Assembly (NCBI RefSeq): GCF_964204645.1
Contig: NC_134032.1
Location: forward strand, 6,069,175-6,133,174
DNA length: 64,000 nt
DNA from: Tubulanus polymorphus
Taxonomy: Eukaryota > Nemertea > Palaeonemertea > Tubulaniformes > Tubulanidae
Direction: 5' to 3'
The position numbers and the translations under genes were made by a program. Shown piece after piece: positions 48,170 through 60,284 of the stretch (its first letter is position 1; each line of letters opens with the position of its first letter). The notes beneath the pieces are model-generated. The model made no database searches. It was not told where the DNA came from and saw nothing but the letters and a program-made list of their open reading frames with translations.

Positions 48170-49890
48170 ATGGCAGAAGGTGGAGAAGATATTCCAATCG
48201 ATACTTTTGGTGACACCCCTGGTATAAGTGATGAACCACAACTTGAGTAATGATGATGGATCAGCATATGATAATTATTTAGATGATGATGAAGATGATC
48301 CATCATATAATTCTAGTTTAGCTGAAGATGATGATGATGATGATGATGACGACGACGACGACGACGACGACGATGATGGAATTAGTGCCGAAGTACGTGA
48401 AAAATTTGAAAAATATTTAACAGCTCCTGAAAGCGGTGTAATTTTAACTAGAACAGGAGGAAAATAGTTAATGAAAATATCAGAATTACAACAACAAGAA
48501 TATCCTGATAAAAACAGGAATTATATTTTATGAAAAGTAGAGTAACAGATACAGTTATAAACCAATTATAACCTTAAGAAATTTAATAAATAAAGTTGAT
48601 ACGGAAGGAATTGTAGAAAGAATTTTAAAATACGACCTATTTTTCATGAATAATTTAGAATTTAATAATGATGCATGGTATTATAATGTTGAATTAAATA
48701 GGAAAACTGTACCAATTCAATCATCTAAAATGGGACGAGAAAATATGTATGAACCTGGAATGCGATCAAGATCTACAATTGAACGTTCAAAAGGTGGTAC
48801 AGAATTTCTCAGAATTATATGGAATGCCCTAGAATAAGTAAATGAAGAAGAACTAATTAAGAATATTGATATTAACAAATATTCACCATTTGAAAATCCA
48901 AATCTAAATCCTACTGATGTTGATCCAGAAATGGAAGAGTATAGAGATAGATTTGATAAATTAAGAACTTCATCACCAACACCAGGAACACCGAGAAGAG
49001 ACATCCCACCAATTAATAATGATTCAAGTCAAATAGAATTCGTACAAAATTTTGATAGCGCGATAGAAACAGTGAATTCAATTAGAGAATTGTCGAATAG
49101 TATTTCAGATACACCTAGTACTGAAGCTGGAACAAAACAAATGCAATCTTTATTAAAAAAGGGATTTCTTGGTATAACTGATGAAGATTTAGAAGCATTT
49201 CCTAAACAAACACGTAGAGATATTAAAGGTGTACAAAAATCAGCTGATAAAATTGCGCACGATAAAATGATTAGAGATTTGAAAATTAACACTTTAGAAA
49301 AAGAATTAACTGATAAAAATAAAGTAATAGAACAATTAAAATTAGATAGAGATAATAAAGTTATTGAAGAAATTGAATTTAAAAAAAGAAATGCGTGTTT
49401 AGAAAAAGAAATTGATGATTTAAGATATAATATACAATTACAGAAAGAAATTAAATTATTATTAAAATCATATGATTATAATATTAATACATTAAAAGTT
49501 ATTTTTAAAGATTTGTTAATAAAACCAAATTCTGATATATCATTGAAAGATAGAATAAAATTATTATTTAAATTAGAAGGTATAACAATTCTTTCAATTC
49601 TAACAGCGGTAACTATAATATTTACAACAATAGGTTTAGCTATATCAAATTCATTAAAATCTACGCCTACTCCTAATAAACCACCTGATAAACCTCCGAG
49701 TAATAATTCTTTACTACAAGATAAAGTTAAGGATGGTTTGAAAAAATTAGCAAAATATCTCAAAACTATCTCAAAAATCTGCTGCAGCATTACCCGGAGT
49801 TATAGCGTCAATTGTTGGTTTTATATTGAAATCTGCAGGAAATATTCTTGACTTTGCTGCTGAACATATTATTTCATTTTTAAATATAGC
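48170..49890 (+). pseudogene. Polinton fragment B: coiled-coil/membrane protein gene
   Basis: Homologue of the intact 474-residue gene at 28,593-27,169. The start MAEGGEDIPIDTFGD matches MEVEGGEDIGMDPFD, and the ATG follows attttattatgtaa. A stop follows after ~26 codons and an expanded GAT/GAC run (48,321-48,382) interrupts the next part. From 48,931 to 49,851 a long open piece holds the coiled coil, the ITILSILTAVTIIFTTIGLA membrane segment and the proline linker. A one-base shift near 49,765 breaks the C-terminus. Plus orientation, opposite to the PolB fragment at 50.6-52.3 kb. Confidence 0.8.
48321..48382. repeat. (GAT)n/(GAC)n trinucleotide run
   Basis: About 20 triplets, first gat then gac then gat, coding for Asp in the decayed gene. 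The intact homologue has no such run. Confidence 0.95.
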
Positions 49891-50604
49891 TACCAAGCAG
49901 CGATGACGGGTTTTCTGCAAAGCCATTCAGAATGATGGGAATTGTAGTAAATTGAAATACCGATACATAGAATAAAATGCATTGACAGATTCTGACCTAA
50001 TATGCAACCACTGTGTAAACGTCAAATATGATTCAGCTTTGAAACCGAACACATGCGGACGTACAATGAACAAATATGAATTTATTTGACCAGGCATTTA
50101 ATTTGGCATTCTAACATCATGATACTGTATTATCACCATGCTTAAAAATGGATCTGTCCAATTGAGAACTCATCTTAAGCACCTGCTGAGTCGATAGATT
50201 GAGTGAATTTACAGATAAGAGCGTATTATGATTTAGAATAGAATTATGAAGTTAATGTTTTTATGGAAATATTTGAATAAATACATATATTGTAGTGTAG
50301 ATTCAATCAATAAATTATGAATTGATTTGGTCTGGATTTCCGGCTGATATTGATTTTGGCTTTATGGATTACAAATTCTATAGTGATAAACAATTGATAC
50401 CTGCAACATGTGTGTAAATCAAACCTATTCCACTAGTTGCGTGTGTTTCCTAATAAACGGGAGAGTGACTCTTGATCTGAGTTATTAGAAAAATTATGTT
50501 CATTTAGATATAGAAATTCATTTTTTTTTTGAAAATTCTGTAATAATATTTGTTCTGTCCTAATTTTTATTACTGTATGAACCAGTGATATGCTTTGTAA
50601 ATAT
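49891..50604. other. No gene seen between Polinton fragments
   Basis: Composition is less AT-rich than the Polinton pieces on both sides. No coding motif and no clear inverted ends; presumably host DNA or another decayed insertion. Confidence 0.35.
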
Positions 50605-52270
50605 GATGTAATAATTTTTTAGCTTGTAAGTTACAATTCTCATGTGCTGCACTTCTAGACTTTCCAATTAACTGATCATGATCTCTTACTTTTTTTATCA
50701 GATGAATAGAATACTTGATAACAATAATAACATTTATCTGCAAAATCAAATTCTTCTCTATCTTGTTCTGTCATTATAATTTCTATATTTGTATCTAATA
50801 GTTTACTAAATTTTATTTCATATTCAATTAACAAGTCATAAAATTGATTGATAACATTTTCATTTCTATAATCATAATATTCACTTTTTAATAATTCAGG
50901 ATAATCAGATTTATTATATAACCCGAAAGCTGCAGCTGATTGATGGATCTTTTTAATAGTATTTGTTTCTGGTGGTTCTTCTGAAAAATCATTTTCATTA
51001 GAATTTTATTTCTTTCTTTTATAATACATTTCTTTTCTATCTTGATCAGTTAGTTTTGTATTTAGTGATTCAAAATCTCCATATATTACAAATGGTACTT
51101 TATTCTTGTGATCATATTTTTTGAATTCTAATATTTTATCTTTTTCTGTTGGAAGAACTAATTTACAATAATCATGATTGTCACATAATTGTTTATGATT
51201 TAATAATGCACTTTCAGTTCTGAATTTAGTTATACATTTTCTACATAGATATATTTTATTATCAAAATCAATTTCTGATTTGAAAAATAAATCAATTCGT
51301 TTAATCCACATATAATCATTAACATAATATAATATATCTATAACACCATTTGAATCATAATCTTTTGAGAAATACAAAGGTTCTAATGTATAATGTTTAA
51401 TATTATTACCTTTTGTATTTAGTAATTTGATTAAATCGAATACATTTATTTTTACATCATTATCTCTTTCTATTTTTGGAATACTTTGGATTCTAACAGG
51501 ATAATTATCTATCTTATAATCATTTTCAAATTGTTTATAATTTGATACTCTAAAGCTATGTGTATTATCAGTTGCAGGATGTAAGCAACTTATAATTGTC
51601 CATAGAAAACATTTATCATCAAAATTGTGTACATTAATAACAGCATTAGTTTTAAATGGTAATTTGATATAACTTGGTCCATTTATATTATCATCTTTAT
51701 AATATGATAACTTATTGACACGTGTTATAAACGTGTAAAGTCATAAATATAATTTCATCAAATATTAAAGCTGATCCTTCAAAATATTTCTTTTCTATTT
51801 TACTTGTTATTTCATTATGACATTTATCTAATCTATCATCTAGGCCCTATATGTTGTTTCGAAATAATATGTTGTGAATGAAAATTTATATTATATATTG
51901 GTCTATCTTCAGATTTTATGAATTTTTCAGATTTTATGACTTTATGAAGATATACTAATTTTAGGGTATTGTACGTCTGTAATTATTTTTATAATATTTT
52001 TCATATTTTCTAAATGTTTTTTATTTTCTTCTAACGTTTTACCTTTATGAAATTTAAATTCAATAGCAGCTGGTCCAATATCACTTTTGAATGCTTCAGT
52101 TATTTCTATTTCTTTTTTTTATCTAATGAATTAATATAATTTCTAACATCTTCCATCTATGGTCTTTTATTGTTTAATTTACTTTGTATTCTTTCAATTA
52201 TCATCTATTTCTAATCATTATCTTTATCAAAATAATCTTTACTTAAAATATCATTATTAATATTTATTAA
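50605..52270 (-). pseudogene. POLB: Polinton fragment C: PolB N-terminal half
   Basis: On the minus strand from 52,270 leftwards it matches the N-terminal and exonuclease parts of the intact PolB. The longest open piece, 51,377-51,006, covers VIDILYYVNDYMWIKRIDLF, i.e. the place where the intact copy is frameshifted, and then IYGDFESLN. Frame changes near 51,000, 50,690, 51,740, 51,850 and 52,120 kill it. It stops near the conserved CNLQAKK segment. Sequence divergence from the 17-kb element is clear, so it is from a different Polinton lineage. Confidence 0.8.
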
Positions 52271-52499
52271 AATTAAGAAAAACTGTTTTAAAATCTAAAT
52301 TATTTTTATTTTTATTTTCCTTTTTTTGTTAAAAGAACAACAGAATTTAAAGTGAATAAAATAATTAGCATTGAAAACGCGAATTATACTCTAACAGTAC
52401 TGTACATGACTTATGCCAAAATCTTTCTGTCGATTTTTAGTTAGGCAGTTTTACCGCAGGGGGCGCGTGCATCCCCTAATCAAATTATCCAGAATAATA
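52271..52499. other. Unassigned spacer between Polinton pieces
   Basis: AT-rich, then a G+C-richer end (accgcagggggcgcgtgcat). No coding frame. Confidence 0.35.
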
Positions 52500-52680
52500 T
52501 GAAAGTCAATATATTTCTTTTAGAGGTGAAGATGTAGTAAATGAATTTTGTAATAAAATGATTGAATTAGAAAGTGATTTTGCACAATTATTAAACAAAA
52601 ATAAAAGAATAGTTATGACAAAAGAAGATGAAATTGATTTTAATTATGCAACTCATTGTTGTTATTGTGAAAAACGTTTT
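52500..52680 (+). pseudogene. POLB: Polinton fragment D: PolB exonuclease piece
   Basis: Plus strand, reading MIELESDFAQLLNKNKRIVM and on to CCYCEKRF, nearly identical to a segment of the intact PolB (which is on the minus strand near 35.77-35.88 kb). The orientation is opposite to the fragments on both sides, so it moved by inversion or is another copy. Confidence 0.85.
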
Positions 52681-52992
52681 TATGCCGGGCCAATTTTACT
52701 ACGTAATGTTTCTAAAATTTCAATTGTATCTTTTATTTCCAGTGAATCGATATAATTTCTAATATTTTCCATATAAGGTTTATTTGAAAGAGATTTAGTT
52801 TTTGAAGCTGGTTGTTTTACTTGTTGAGGTTTATCATCAAAATGTTCTGTTCCTAAATTATTTTCATTTAAATTTGGTTTGTGTTTTTGTGATCCAAGAT
52901 GTCGAGATGTCTTTTATAATTCCATTTTGCTATAAATTCATTACAAACATTACATTTAATTTCATTTTTTTTCATATTTTCTAATTGTTATA
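52681..52992 (-). pseudogene. POLB: Polinton fragment E: PolB zinc-finger region
   Basis: On the minus strand it matches codons ~65-165 of the intact PolB N-terminal part (second zinc finger, KPYMENIRNYIDSLEIKD). It ends near the same point where the left-end copy of the 17-kb element ends. A small duplication (tcgagatgtc) shifts frame inside the finger. It was continuous with the terminal repeat at 56.8 kb before a LINE inserted. Confidence 0.8.
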
Positions 52993-53734
52993 GTATAGTA
53001 TAGTAGTATTTATTTATCATTTGGTTGTTACATTATTACATGATTGATATTATATAATATACAGTGAAAAAATGTAACAAGAAAATGTGGGCTACACAGA
53101 GATATCTCAAGTGCCACCCTAAAAGAAAAACATTAACATTCATACAAATTCACTCTAACACATGCACACTACAAGCACCACACGTATACACACACGCACA
53201 CTGCATTAGTGAATGCATTCAAACAAAGAAATACAACATGGATGTTCAAAATACATAATCACGATAATTTAAGGAATTTTTACGTTAGAATACTGATAAA
53301 CTAGTAGAATTACGAATCGGTTTATGGATAGTATTCCAGAGAAGAGGTCCAGAAATCTTTACTTTGAATTGTCTAGAATTAGTTCTATAATTTGGCGGTC
53401 GTAATTATCCATCGCCCGGGTGTTTCGATTGTGAATGTGATGACCGAGTTGCCAGAAATTTGAGAAAACTGTAGGAAGTTTTGCATATACGAAGTTATAA
53501 ACAAGGAAGCTAGTTGTAAGTTGTTGATATATCCTAATTTCAATATATTCAAACGGTTAAAAATAGGGTCAGTAGTAGCAAGGTACTCCGATTTACCGAT
53601 TAAACGAATCGCTCTTTTTTGAAGAATAATTTTAAAGGGCTCAAGTTACATGCGTAGTTTCGACCCCAGACAATGTTACAGTATTGTAAATGGGGGTGAA
53701 TCAAGGTAAAATATAATATACGCATAGAATTGGT

Positions 53735-54106
53735 TTAGAGCTTGTGATAAATACGATATAAAATTGCATTATTACGAGAAACTTTTTTACAAACTGAACT
53801 GATATGATCTTTCCATGATAGTTTTTCGTAAGTAGTTACACCCAAAAAAATTGTAGACGAGACTCGGTCAATCTCTTGGCTGTCAATAGAGATTTGTGTA
53901 TTACCAATATACGACTTACTGACTATAATGTAACATGTCTTTTTTATATTAATAGATAGCTTATTAGCACGAAACCAGATTACAAGATTTGATGATTCAC
54001 ATTTGACAGTATTAACAAGACGATTAATATTTTGATCGCAATAGAAACAATTCGTGTCATCAGCGAACAAAATGAAATTTAAAATATCAGATGAATTTGT
54101 AGTCAT
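53735..54106 (-). pseudogene. LINE reverse transcriptase, second half
   Basis: Begins near the RT catalytic motif (ILFADDTNCF) and runs through LSINIKKTCYIIVSKSY and FLGVTTYEKLSWKDHI, the palm-to-thumb order of CR1-type RT. A short gap with frame changes (54,107-54,263) separates it from the first half. Confidence 0.8.
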
Positions 54107-54263
54107 TCATAGAGATTAGAAACAACAAAAGACCTAAGATAGAACCTTGGGGCACTCCAATACCAATACTAAGCGAAGTTGATTTAAATGCTTCAATTTG
54201 AACAATTTGCCGACGGTCACTCAAGTAGTTTTTGAACCACATCAGTGCGTTACCTTTTATACC

Positions 54264-54692
54264 TTAATGGTTTAATTTATGTAGTAAAACGCTGTGATTG
54301 ACAGTATCAAAAGCTTTGGAGAGTTCTAATAATATCCCAATCGATGGTGTTTTAGATTCAATATTTGATGAAATTTTATCTATAGTCTGAGTCAAAGCCA
54401 TTGCTGTTGAGTGTTTTTTTCTGAATCCAAACTGGTTGCTATTTAAGAGTGAGAATTTATCACAAAATGAGGTTACTCTATTGTATACAATTTTTTCCAA
54501 AATCTTGGAGAAACAGGGTAGGATTGATATAGGTCGATAATTATCAAAACAATGGGTGTCACCTTTCTTAAAAAGTGGACGAACTCTGGCGATTTTTAGT
54601 TCAAACGGAACAATACCTGATTGTAGGCTGCAATTAAATATATGAGAAAGTGGGTCTCTGATTGTGTCAATAACGTTCTTAATAATTTTCAT
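54264..54692 (-). pseudogene. LINE reverse transcriptase, first half
   Basis: Contains RPLFKKGDTHCFDNYRPISI, NQFGFRKKHSTAMAL and ELSKAFDTVNHSVLLHKL, RT motifs 1-4 in order. The usual D of (L/F)D(L/F)SKAFD is changed in LLELSKAFD. A frame break precedes the ADD motif. Confidence 0.8.
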
Positions 54693-55144
54693 TGAGATTT
54701 CATCGATAAGAAGAAAACATTTTCCGCTGTTGGACGTCTTAAATAATTTTCAAAACTAACTCCGGAATCTGTAATAGTATTCGCCAAATTTTGGCCAACA
54801 TTAGCAAAGAAAGAGTTAAATTCATTGGCAATATTATAAGAACCATTAACGGCAGAACCATTCAAATAAAAACGTCTGGTTACTTTGAGTTCCTAGACGA
54901 TTTTCCAATAAGCGAGTTGGGGACATTCCAAGTACCTTTCATGTTTCCTTTAAAAAAAATGCAATTTACGTTCATAATAATTTTTTTCTGCTAACCGTAG
55001 TAATTTACATAAGATGCGCTAATAGTCTTTATAACGTGTTTTTATCTCAGGGTCTGAATTACGCAAAGTTTTTCCATACAAAATGTTCTTATATTTGATG
55101 GAATTAATTAAGCCGATTGGAAGCCATGGTTTCGACCATTTACT

Positions 55145-56056
55145 TTACGATGTAGACCGTGGTTGGATGAACGGAAAGCATTCATTATAAAGACTAGTAA
55201 ATGTGGATACAAATAATGAGTATGACAATTGAGGATCCATATTATCATGAATACTAGACCAGTCCACGGCTAATAAACATCTATAAAATCTTTGTACATT
55301 ATGATCACCCATATTTCTAGTTGGGGGTTGCGAACTATTATTATACACGATTTCGCATCCACTAGACACAGTGAATACTGGGAAGGATCAGTGATGTCAC
55401 GACAAAGAATACCAGATTTAAACTGATTATAAATATCATTACTAAAAATGTTATCTATAATGGTGGAAGAAGAACTGGTTATCCTAGTTGGGTTATCAAT
55501 CAAAGGGACAAGGCTACCATAATATCAAGAAATACTTCTGTTGGTTTATGGTTATCCGCTTTTTATAAATCAATATTAAAATCTCCAAGAATATAATTGA
55601 TCTTATTCTCAGCATAGAGCTTATTCAACAAAGAATACAAGTCATCATTAAAAGAACTAATATTAGATCCGGGCGGACGATACCAATAATTTTATTTTTT
55701 GCCTTGCCACCATCAATTTCAATAAAAAGAGACTCAAAACTATTGTAAACAGTAATATCCAGACGTACTTTAAAGTCTAGACTTTCCTTGATATATAATG
55801 CTACTCCACCGCCATTTCCGTAGTCACGGTTTTTAAAGACGCTTTCATATGTGGGAATATTATATAATTGATCATTGTTGACAGTTGACCAGGTCTCAGT
55901 GAGACCTATTATTGAAAACTTACACTTCAAAACATCTAAGTAATCAGTGAACGCATCACAATTTCTATTACAACTTCTTATGTTGAAAGAGTAAATAGAA
56001 AAGTTATATTTATAAGGAGAAAAATTATTAACATCAAAATATTCACATGAGTTCAT
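55145..56056 (-). pseudogene. LINE endonuclease, broken
   Basis: Open from 56,056 (MNSCEYFDVNNFSPYKYNFS). It has N of SFNIRSCNRN, E of GLTETWS and GGGVALYIKESL. It breaks after IGIVRPD near 55,660. Later blocks appear at 55,503 (MIDNPTRITSSSSTIIDNIF, the T-x(3)-S..DNIF motif) and 55,369, in other frames. Confidence 0.7.
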
Positions 56057-56158
56057 TATTACGAGTGATTACGAGAAAACACAAAAATGGCAAAAACTCA
56101 TCTATTCAAAAATAAGGGTTTTACATTCGAACAGTCATTTACATACACGTAACTTGTT

Positions 56159-56794
56159 TCATTCATTTACGGTTTCGTCAATATTAAGCTTTTTCGATGA
56201 CTTTTCTGCCGAAGGAGGAGTTTCCGATAACGATCTTTGTTTACGCTTGGAACTAGCAGTAACCGATGTGAATGAAGGTTCTTCGGCTGCGGATAAGTTA
56301 CTGGCCTTAATAGCATCGGTAAAGTGTTGCACTAACGCCGATTTTCCTTGATCATTCAGATGTATACCGCTTTTATCACTCATCAAATAATAGCGATCGC
56401 GGACACCGCCGGAAGGTTGTAGAATAGCATCATTATGAATGAATACATATTTTTGTTAATCATATAGTTTATTGCTGTATGCGTTAACCGTACTTGCTGC
56501 TGTATTTAATTCTTTTACATCGCCCGGAGTGCCCGGGATGATGCTTGATACGTAGACGCGGGTATTAATAAACTAATCCTTAACTTGTGATAAAGCTGAA
56601 AATATATTCATTTTGACTGTATCACAGTCAGTTCGGTGCCGGTTTACATCATTTGTGCCTAAGTGCACAATGACGTCAGATATCAGTGATTTCTCGGTTA
56701 CACGATCAAGCAGTTTATCAATATTTTTCGCCGTAGCTTTCTTTTCTTTCATTGGAATTTTCTGAGTTCCTGCCTGGAACTCACTGTCTCCCAT
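56159..56794 (-). pseudogene. SGNH-type esterase domain of the LINE, fused to a Polinton start
   Basis: The frame begins with the Polinton PolB start (MGDSEFQ), then LINE sequence follows without a break, with VIVHLGTNDV (block III, the Asn). A stop near 56,462 and a frame change precede KSGIHLNDQGK (block V, His). The first block with the catalytic serine is missing owing to 5' truncation, so it cannot be active. Confidence 0.7.
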
Positions 56795-56879
56795 TTATAA
56801 CGAAAGAAAATTACTTGTGGTGATGAGTGATTTGTCGATGTCTCGACCTCTGATCTGAAAAAAGCATATTCCAATTACT
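56793..56879. repeat. Second Polinton terminus (right-type end)
   Basis: Matches the right terminal repeat at 37,626-37,739: aaaattacttgtggtgatga, gatgtctcg, cctctgatctgaaa and the terminal ccaattact. It differs by small deletions in the cgtcctct repeats and by point changes. The start codon of a PolB gene lies just inside. No left partner was found in the window, so the matching end lies elsewhere or is lost. Confidence 0.9.
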
Positions 56880-57913
56880 CACTTTAACAATAAAGATATC
56901 ATTTTGCAGGTGCGCATAGTGAAGAAATTACCTCGACAGTCCAGCGTCATTGAGCACGGCGCGGTCGGAGCCCGCGCCAATGTTGAAAACTCTTGCGCAA
57001 CTTGATTCCTTATATACTGGGCAAATTTATCGGTCAGTTCAGTGTGGTTGAAACTACCTGGAGACAAAGTAACGACGTAGAAACGTTTCTCGCAACTGAA
57101 TATCTAGTTTCTGGTAACTCATTCCGGAGACCAGCATCAACTAGTTACCGTGAATCGGTAACCAGATATTTCCGCTGTGGATTTCCAGGACGTTAGAGAT
57201 TAAAATCCGGCGAGCTGCGGTATTGAATGATGTATTATTTACCGATTCCGATCATGATATCCATGGCAAGGATGGTGTGTTTGTGTTGCCCACCCGATTC
57301 TAACGATGGAGAATTTGGAAATGGATGAGGGGAATCGAGTGCTCGCGGATGTCCTGCAGTGATTTTTGGGACGAGTTCAAAAATATAATGGGTACCAATT
57401 CGGAACATATGCCTCTGCTATGACATGATTATTGGTCTGAAAAAATGGGAAGCTGTTGGAAGAATAACAGAATAGGTTATAATCAAGAAGGATATTTTCC
57501 CTTTTTTGGCGTAGCCACTTGATTATAAAATATTCTGAAAATGATGGCTATCGATTTTGCTTTCCAAATATCTTCTGATTCTAAAATTGATGGCTCTCGA
57601 TTAAATGGCCCATATCTTTTAAGTATGCCCCAACTGCAGAATCATAAGTTCTAAGAGAATGCACTGATATAATTGAAGAAATCAATAACGATGAGTTGGT
57701 TGAGATATTAGGTACTTACGACTGTCAGAGGCTCCGATTTGAGACAATGTTCAGCACTAAATGCGGTTAATAAGCCACATTGAGCTAGTGCAAAAACCAT
57801 GGTTGATCGTGGATTGTGGTATTGTGCGAACTGGAGTGCCGATAACTTAGGAAAACCTGAAAGATTGGTATGATGAACTGAAACCCCGAAGAAGATATTA
57901 AACTTCTTGTACG
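56880..57913. other. No gene seen
   Basis: Host-like sequence with mixed G+C. Short frames overlap on both strands and no motif was recognised. Confidence 0.35.
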
Positions 57914-57922
57914 TATCCCCGG
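57914..57922. repeat. Left 9-bp target duplication (tatccccgg)
   Basis: Matches tatctccgg at 60,276-60,284 with one C/T difference. It directly abuts the inverted repeat. Confidence 0.75.
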
Positions 57923-60275
57923 CGGTTCCTGAACTTTGCTGAACAAACTGAAAAGCTGAAACGCTGAAATAAAAACGCTGAAATTTCAGGGAATTTCCGA
58001 AAAACGCCGAAATTTCAGGGAATTCCCGAAAAACGCTGAAATCGTGCTAGGTACCGACAATACACGTTTTGAAATGTTTTCCGGGCCGGTGTCCGCTGAC
58101 GTGTCCTGAACCGTGTTTTATGCTCTACCTTCGGTTACAGAGATATGCCTTAAGGTCGTCGTCATGATCGACTTGATCGATTGTGGATTGCGTGGATTGT
58201 TAGATGTGTTTTTGCCATAGTTTTATGTGCATATACCGGTACGATCTAACAATGAAGTTATCACTTTGAATAAATTCTTAATTACAGTAATATTGATTCA
58301 CAATATTTGTTGGTGATTTCTTGCAACTTATCATTGCCAAGTCTCATACAATGTACAAGTAGCAGTTGAATGAAAGAAAGTACAGTTAGGCTGAACCTGA
58401 TAACCCAAATTAAGTGCTAGCATGGAACTAATGATTATTTTGATTCTATTTTCGGTGTCATTGAAATTCGTTAATAAAGGTTCAACCGTCATAGTATACC
58501 GTACTTAGCATTGCTACGATTGGGTGCCATATTTCTATAATTTCTACAAGGAGGAAGGAGTCTTTAAGTGTCTTTGTTCCCGGGTAGGGTACGGGGTAAA
58601 ACCTGGTTTACTTTCTCTTTCGACTTGCCGGAGACTACTTTCTGCAATGTATTGCATGCTTTGATTTGTCTGGCCTATAGGAGTTGAACGATATTTTCCC
58701 ATACACAGGCTTGGCTTTAGTGTAGATGAAGGCTAGGCACTGCACATTGTGGATTGACTGGAACTCTTAACTCACAAAATTAAACGAGTCAACAAGAAAG
58801 ATCCAATAATTGGACGTTTGTCTAACTATATTATTTAACAGCTTGAAATAATACATAACACATTCTGCAAGAGTACACAAAGGAAATCAGTTCTTACATT
58901 ATATCAGAATCAATAGTTCGCTTAACTCTGGCTAGAATTCTGGTTCCATTGCTTCATATTCTAATGAAATCCACTAGCATACCTTAGAATATCGCTTAGC
59001 TTAAGACAAAAAATTTGGTACCAGGAAACAGGGAAGAAAAGTGGGTGTACTGTACATCCGCAATTGACTTATTTCTCTCTGGTTGAAACAAGTTATTATT
59101 GAAATAGCATTCGAATAGCCATTTTATTTTTAAAAATTGTGTCGTTCAGCTATCCTGCAGCAAATTTCGCAGTTGAAGTTTACTGGTGCCATCTGATTTC
59201 TCAGTATCTCAAAAAATTTGCACATTCTAAGCCTGAATCTAAAAATAGAAAAAGATGCATTTAAGTAGGATATAAAAGAATAGTGGCTCATACACCCTGG
59301 ACTATATAGCCTGTCGGGTGGGCCTAGTTTGAAAGCACTGAGGTCCGAGGGAACAGCACTTAGTAAATAAATACTGAAATTAAACTTACAAAGCACCCAG
59401 TACTTGAGATGATGTACTTGACAAGAAGTGTCTCCAGCTAAGCAAATCAACTTTGTCTATGACTCCTCCTTTTATAGATTCAGTAGTAGTCTAAAAATAA
59501 GAATCGGTACATTTTTCTAACAGTTGGTATGTCATTTCTTAAAAAAACTAATTATTATCACGCCACAGCAAATCAATTATTCACAGTTGTTGAATGGTTT
59601 GCCCGATTTAGATTAATTGGTTGACGCTCATTAGTATGACCCATAAGTAGGGGCCTACTGCATGCCATTGGCGTCAATCCATTCCATTCCATTCCACAGG
59701 GAATTATAAAGAAATTTAGTTAGATCCCTTTTGTCCAAAAGCTGCATCATTTATATAACTAGCTGTCAAATTTAATTTACCTCCTTCAGAGAATACCATA
59801 GTGACATAGTCCGTCGCCCATCAACGTGTTGACAAAAGAAAAGTTGCTCCATGTTTTATACATGAACGTTCAAATAAGATATATTGCGTCTTGCAGGGAA
59901 TATTGAGCATAGTGTTTAAGTTGGCTTGCACGGTTTGTGAATGGGTTTTCCTCATTATGCTGCCTATATGCATTAAAAATCCGGATTTCAAGCGACTTAA
60001 TTTGTCCAACAAGTGGCCCTCTAGAAATATACTCCACACATACTGTCCATGCATGTCTCTGTAACCGAAGGTAGAGACTAAAACACGGTTTGGGACTCGG
60101 CAGCGGACACCGGCCCGAAAATATTTCAAAACGTGTATTGTTGGTACCTAGCACGATTTCAGCGTTTTTCGGGAATTCCCTGAAATTTCGGCGTTTTTCG
60201 GAAATTCCCTGAAATTTCAGCGTTTTTATTTCAGCGTTTCAGTGATTCAGCTTTTTCAGCGAAGTTCAGGAACCG
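57923..60275. mobile_element. Non-autonomous element with long inverted repeats (Mutator-like)
   Basis: Starts cggttcctgaact and ends with its complement. Arms at 57,923-58,150 and 60,052-60,275 are reverse complements over ~225 bp, including internal repeats of cgctgaaatttcaggg-type words. The flanks carry a 9-bp duplication with one mismatch. Long arms plus 9 bp are typical of Mutator-like elements, but other superfamilies cannot be excluded without a transposase. The 1.9-kb interior has no recognised gene; small minus-strand frames at 59,130-59,450 and 59,821-60,154 are probably chance. Confidence 0.8.
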
Positions 60276-60284
60276 TATCTCCGG
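60276..60284. repeat. Right 9-bp target duplication (tatctccgg)
   Basis: Pairs with 57,914-57,922. Confidence 0.75.

Larger units (their letters stand above)
52993..56770 (-). mobile_element. CR1-type LINE with SGNH esterase, endonuclease and RT
   Basis: Minus strand, 5' to 3'. First come SGNH-hydrolase blocks (DVIVHLGTNDVNRH at 56,794-56,573; DKSGIHLNDQGK at 56,386-56,159). Then an APE endonuclease (YSFNIRSCNRN, GLTETWS, 56,056-55,625, with pieces to 55,145). Then RT (RPLFKKGDTHCFDNYRPISI, 54,692-54,264; ILFADDTNCFYCD, 54,106-53,735). The 3' tail has a tatag-type short repeat at 52,988-53,010. An esterase domain before the endonuclease is typical of the CR1 group. Several stops and frameshifts. 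The 5' end is cut and joined in frame to the first codons of a Polinton PolB gene. Confidence 0.8.

Noticed and set aside
48228-48467. A short acidic protein with a poly-Asp run
   Set aside because: It is an out-of-context piece of the decayed 474-residue-type Polinton gene with a triplet expansion.
59821-60154. Two overlapping minus-strand frames in the Mutator-like element
   Set aside because: They run into the inverted repeat arm and have no motif; probably chance frames.
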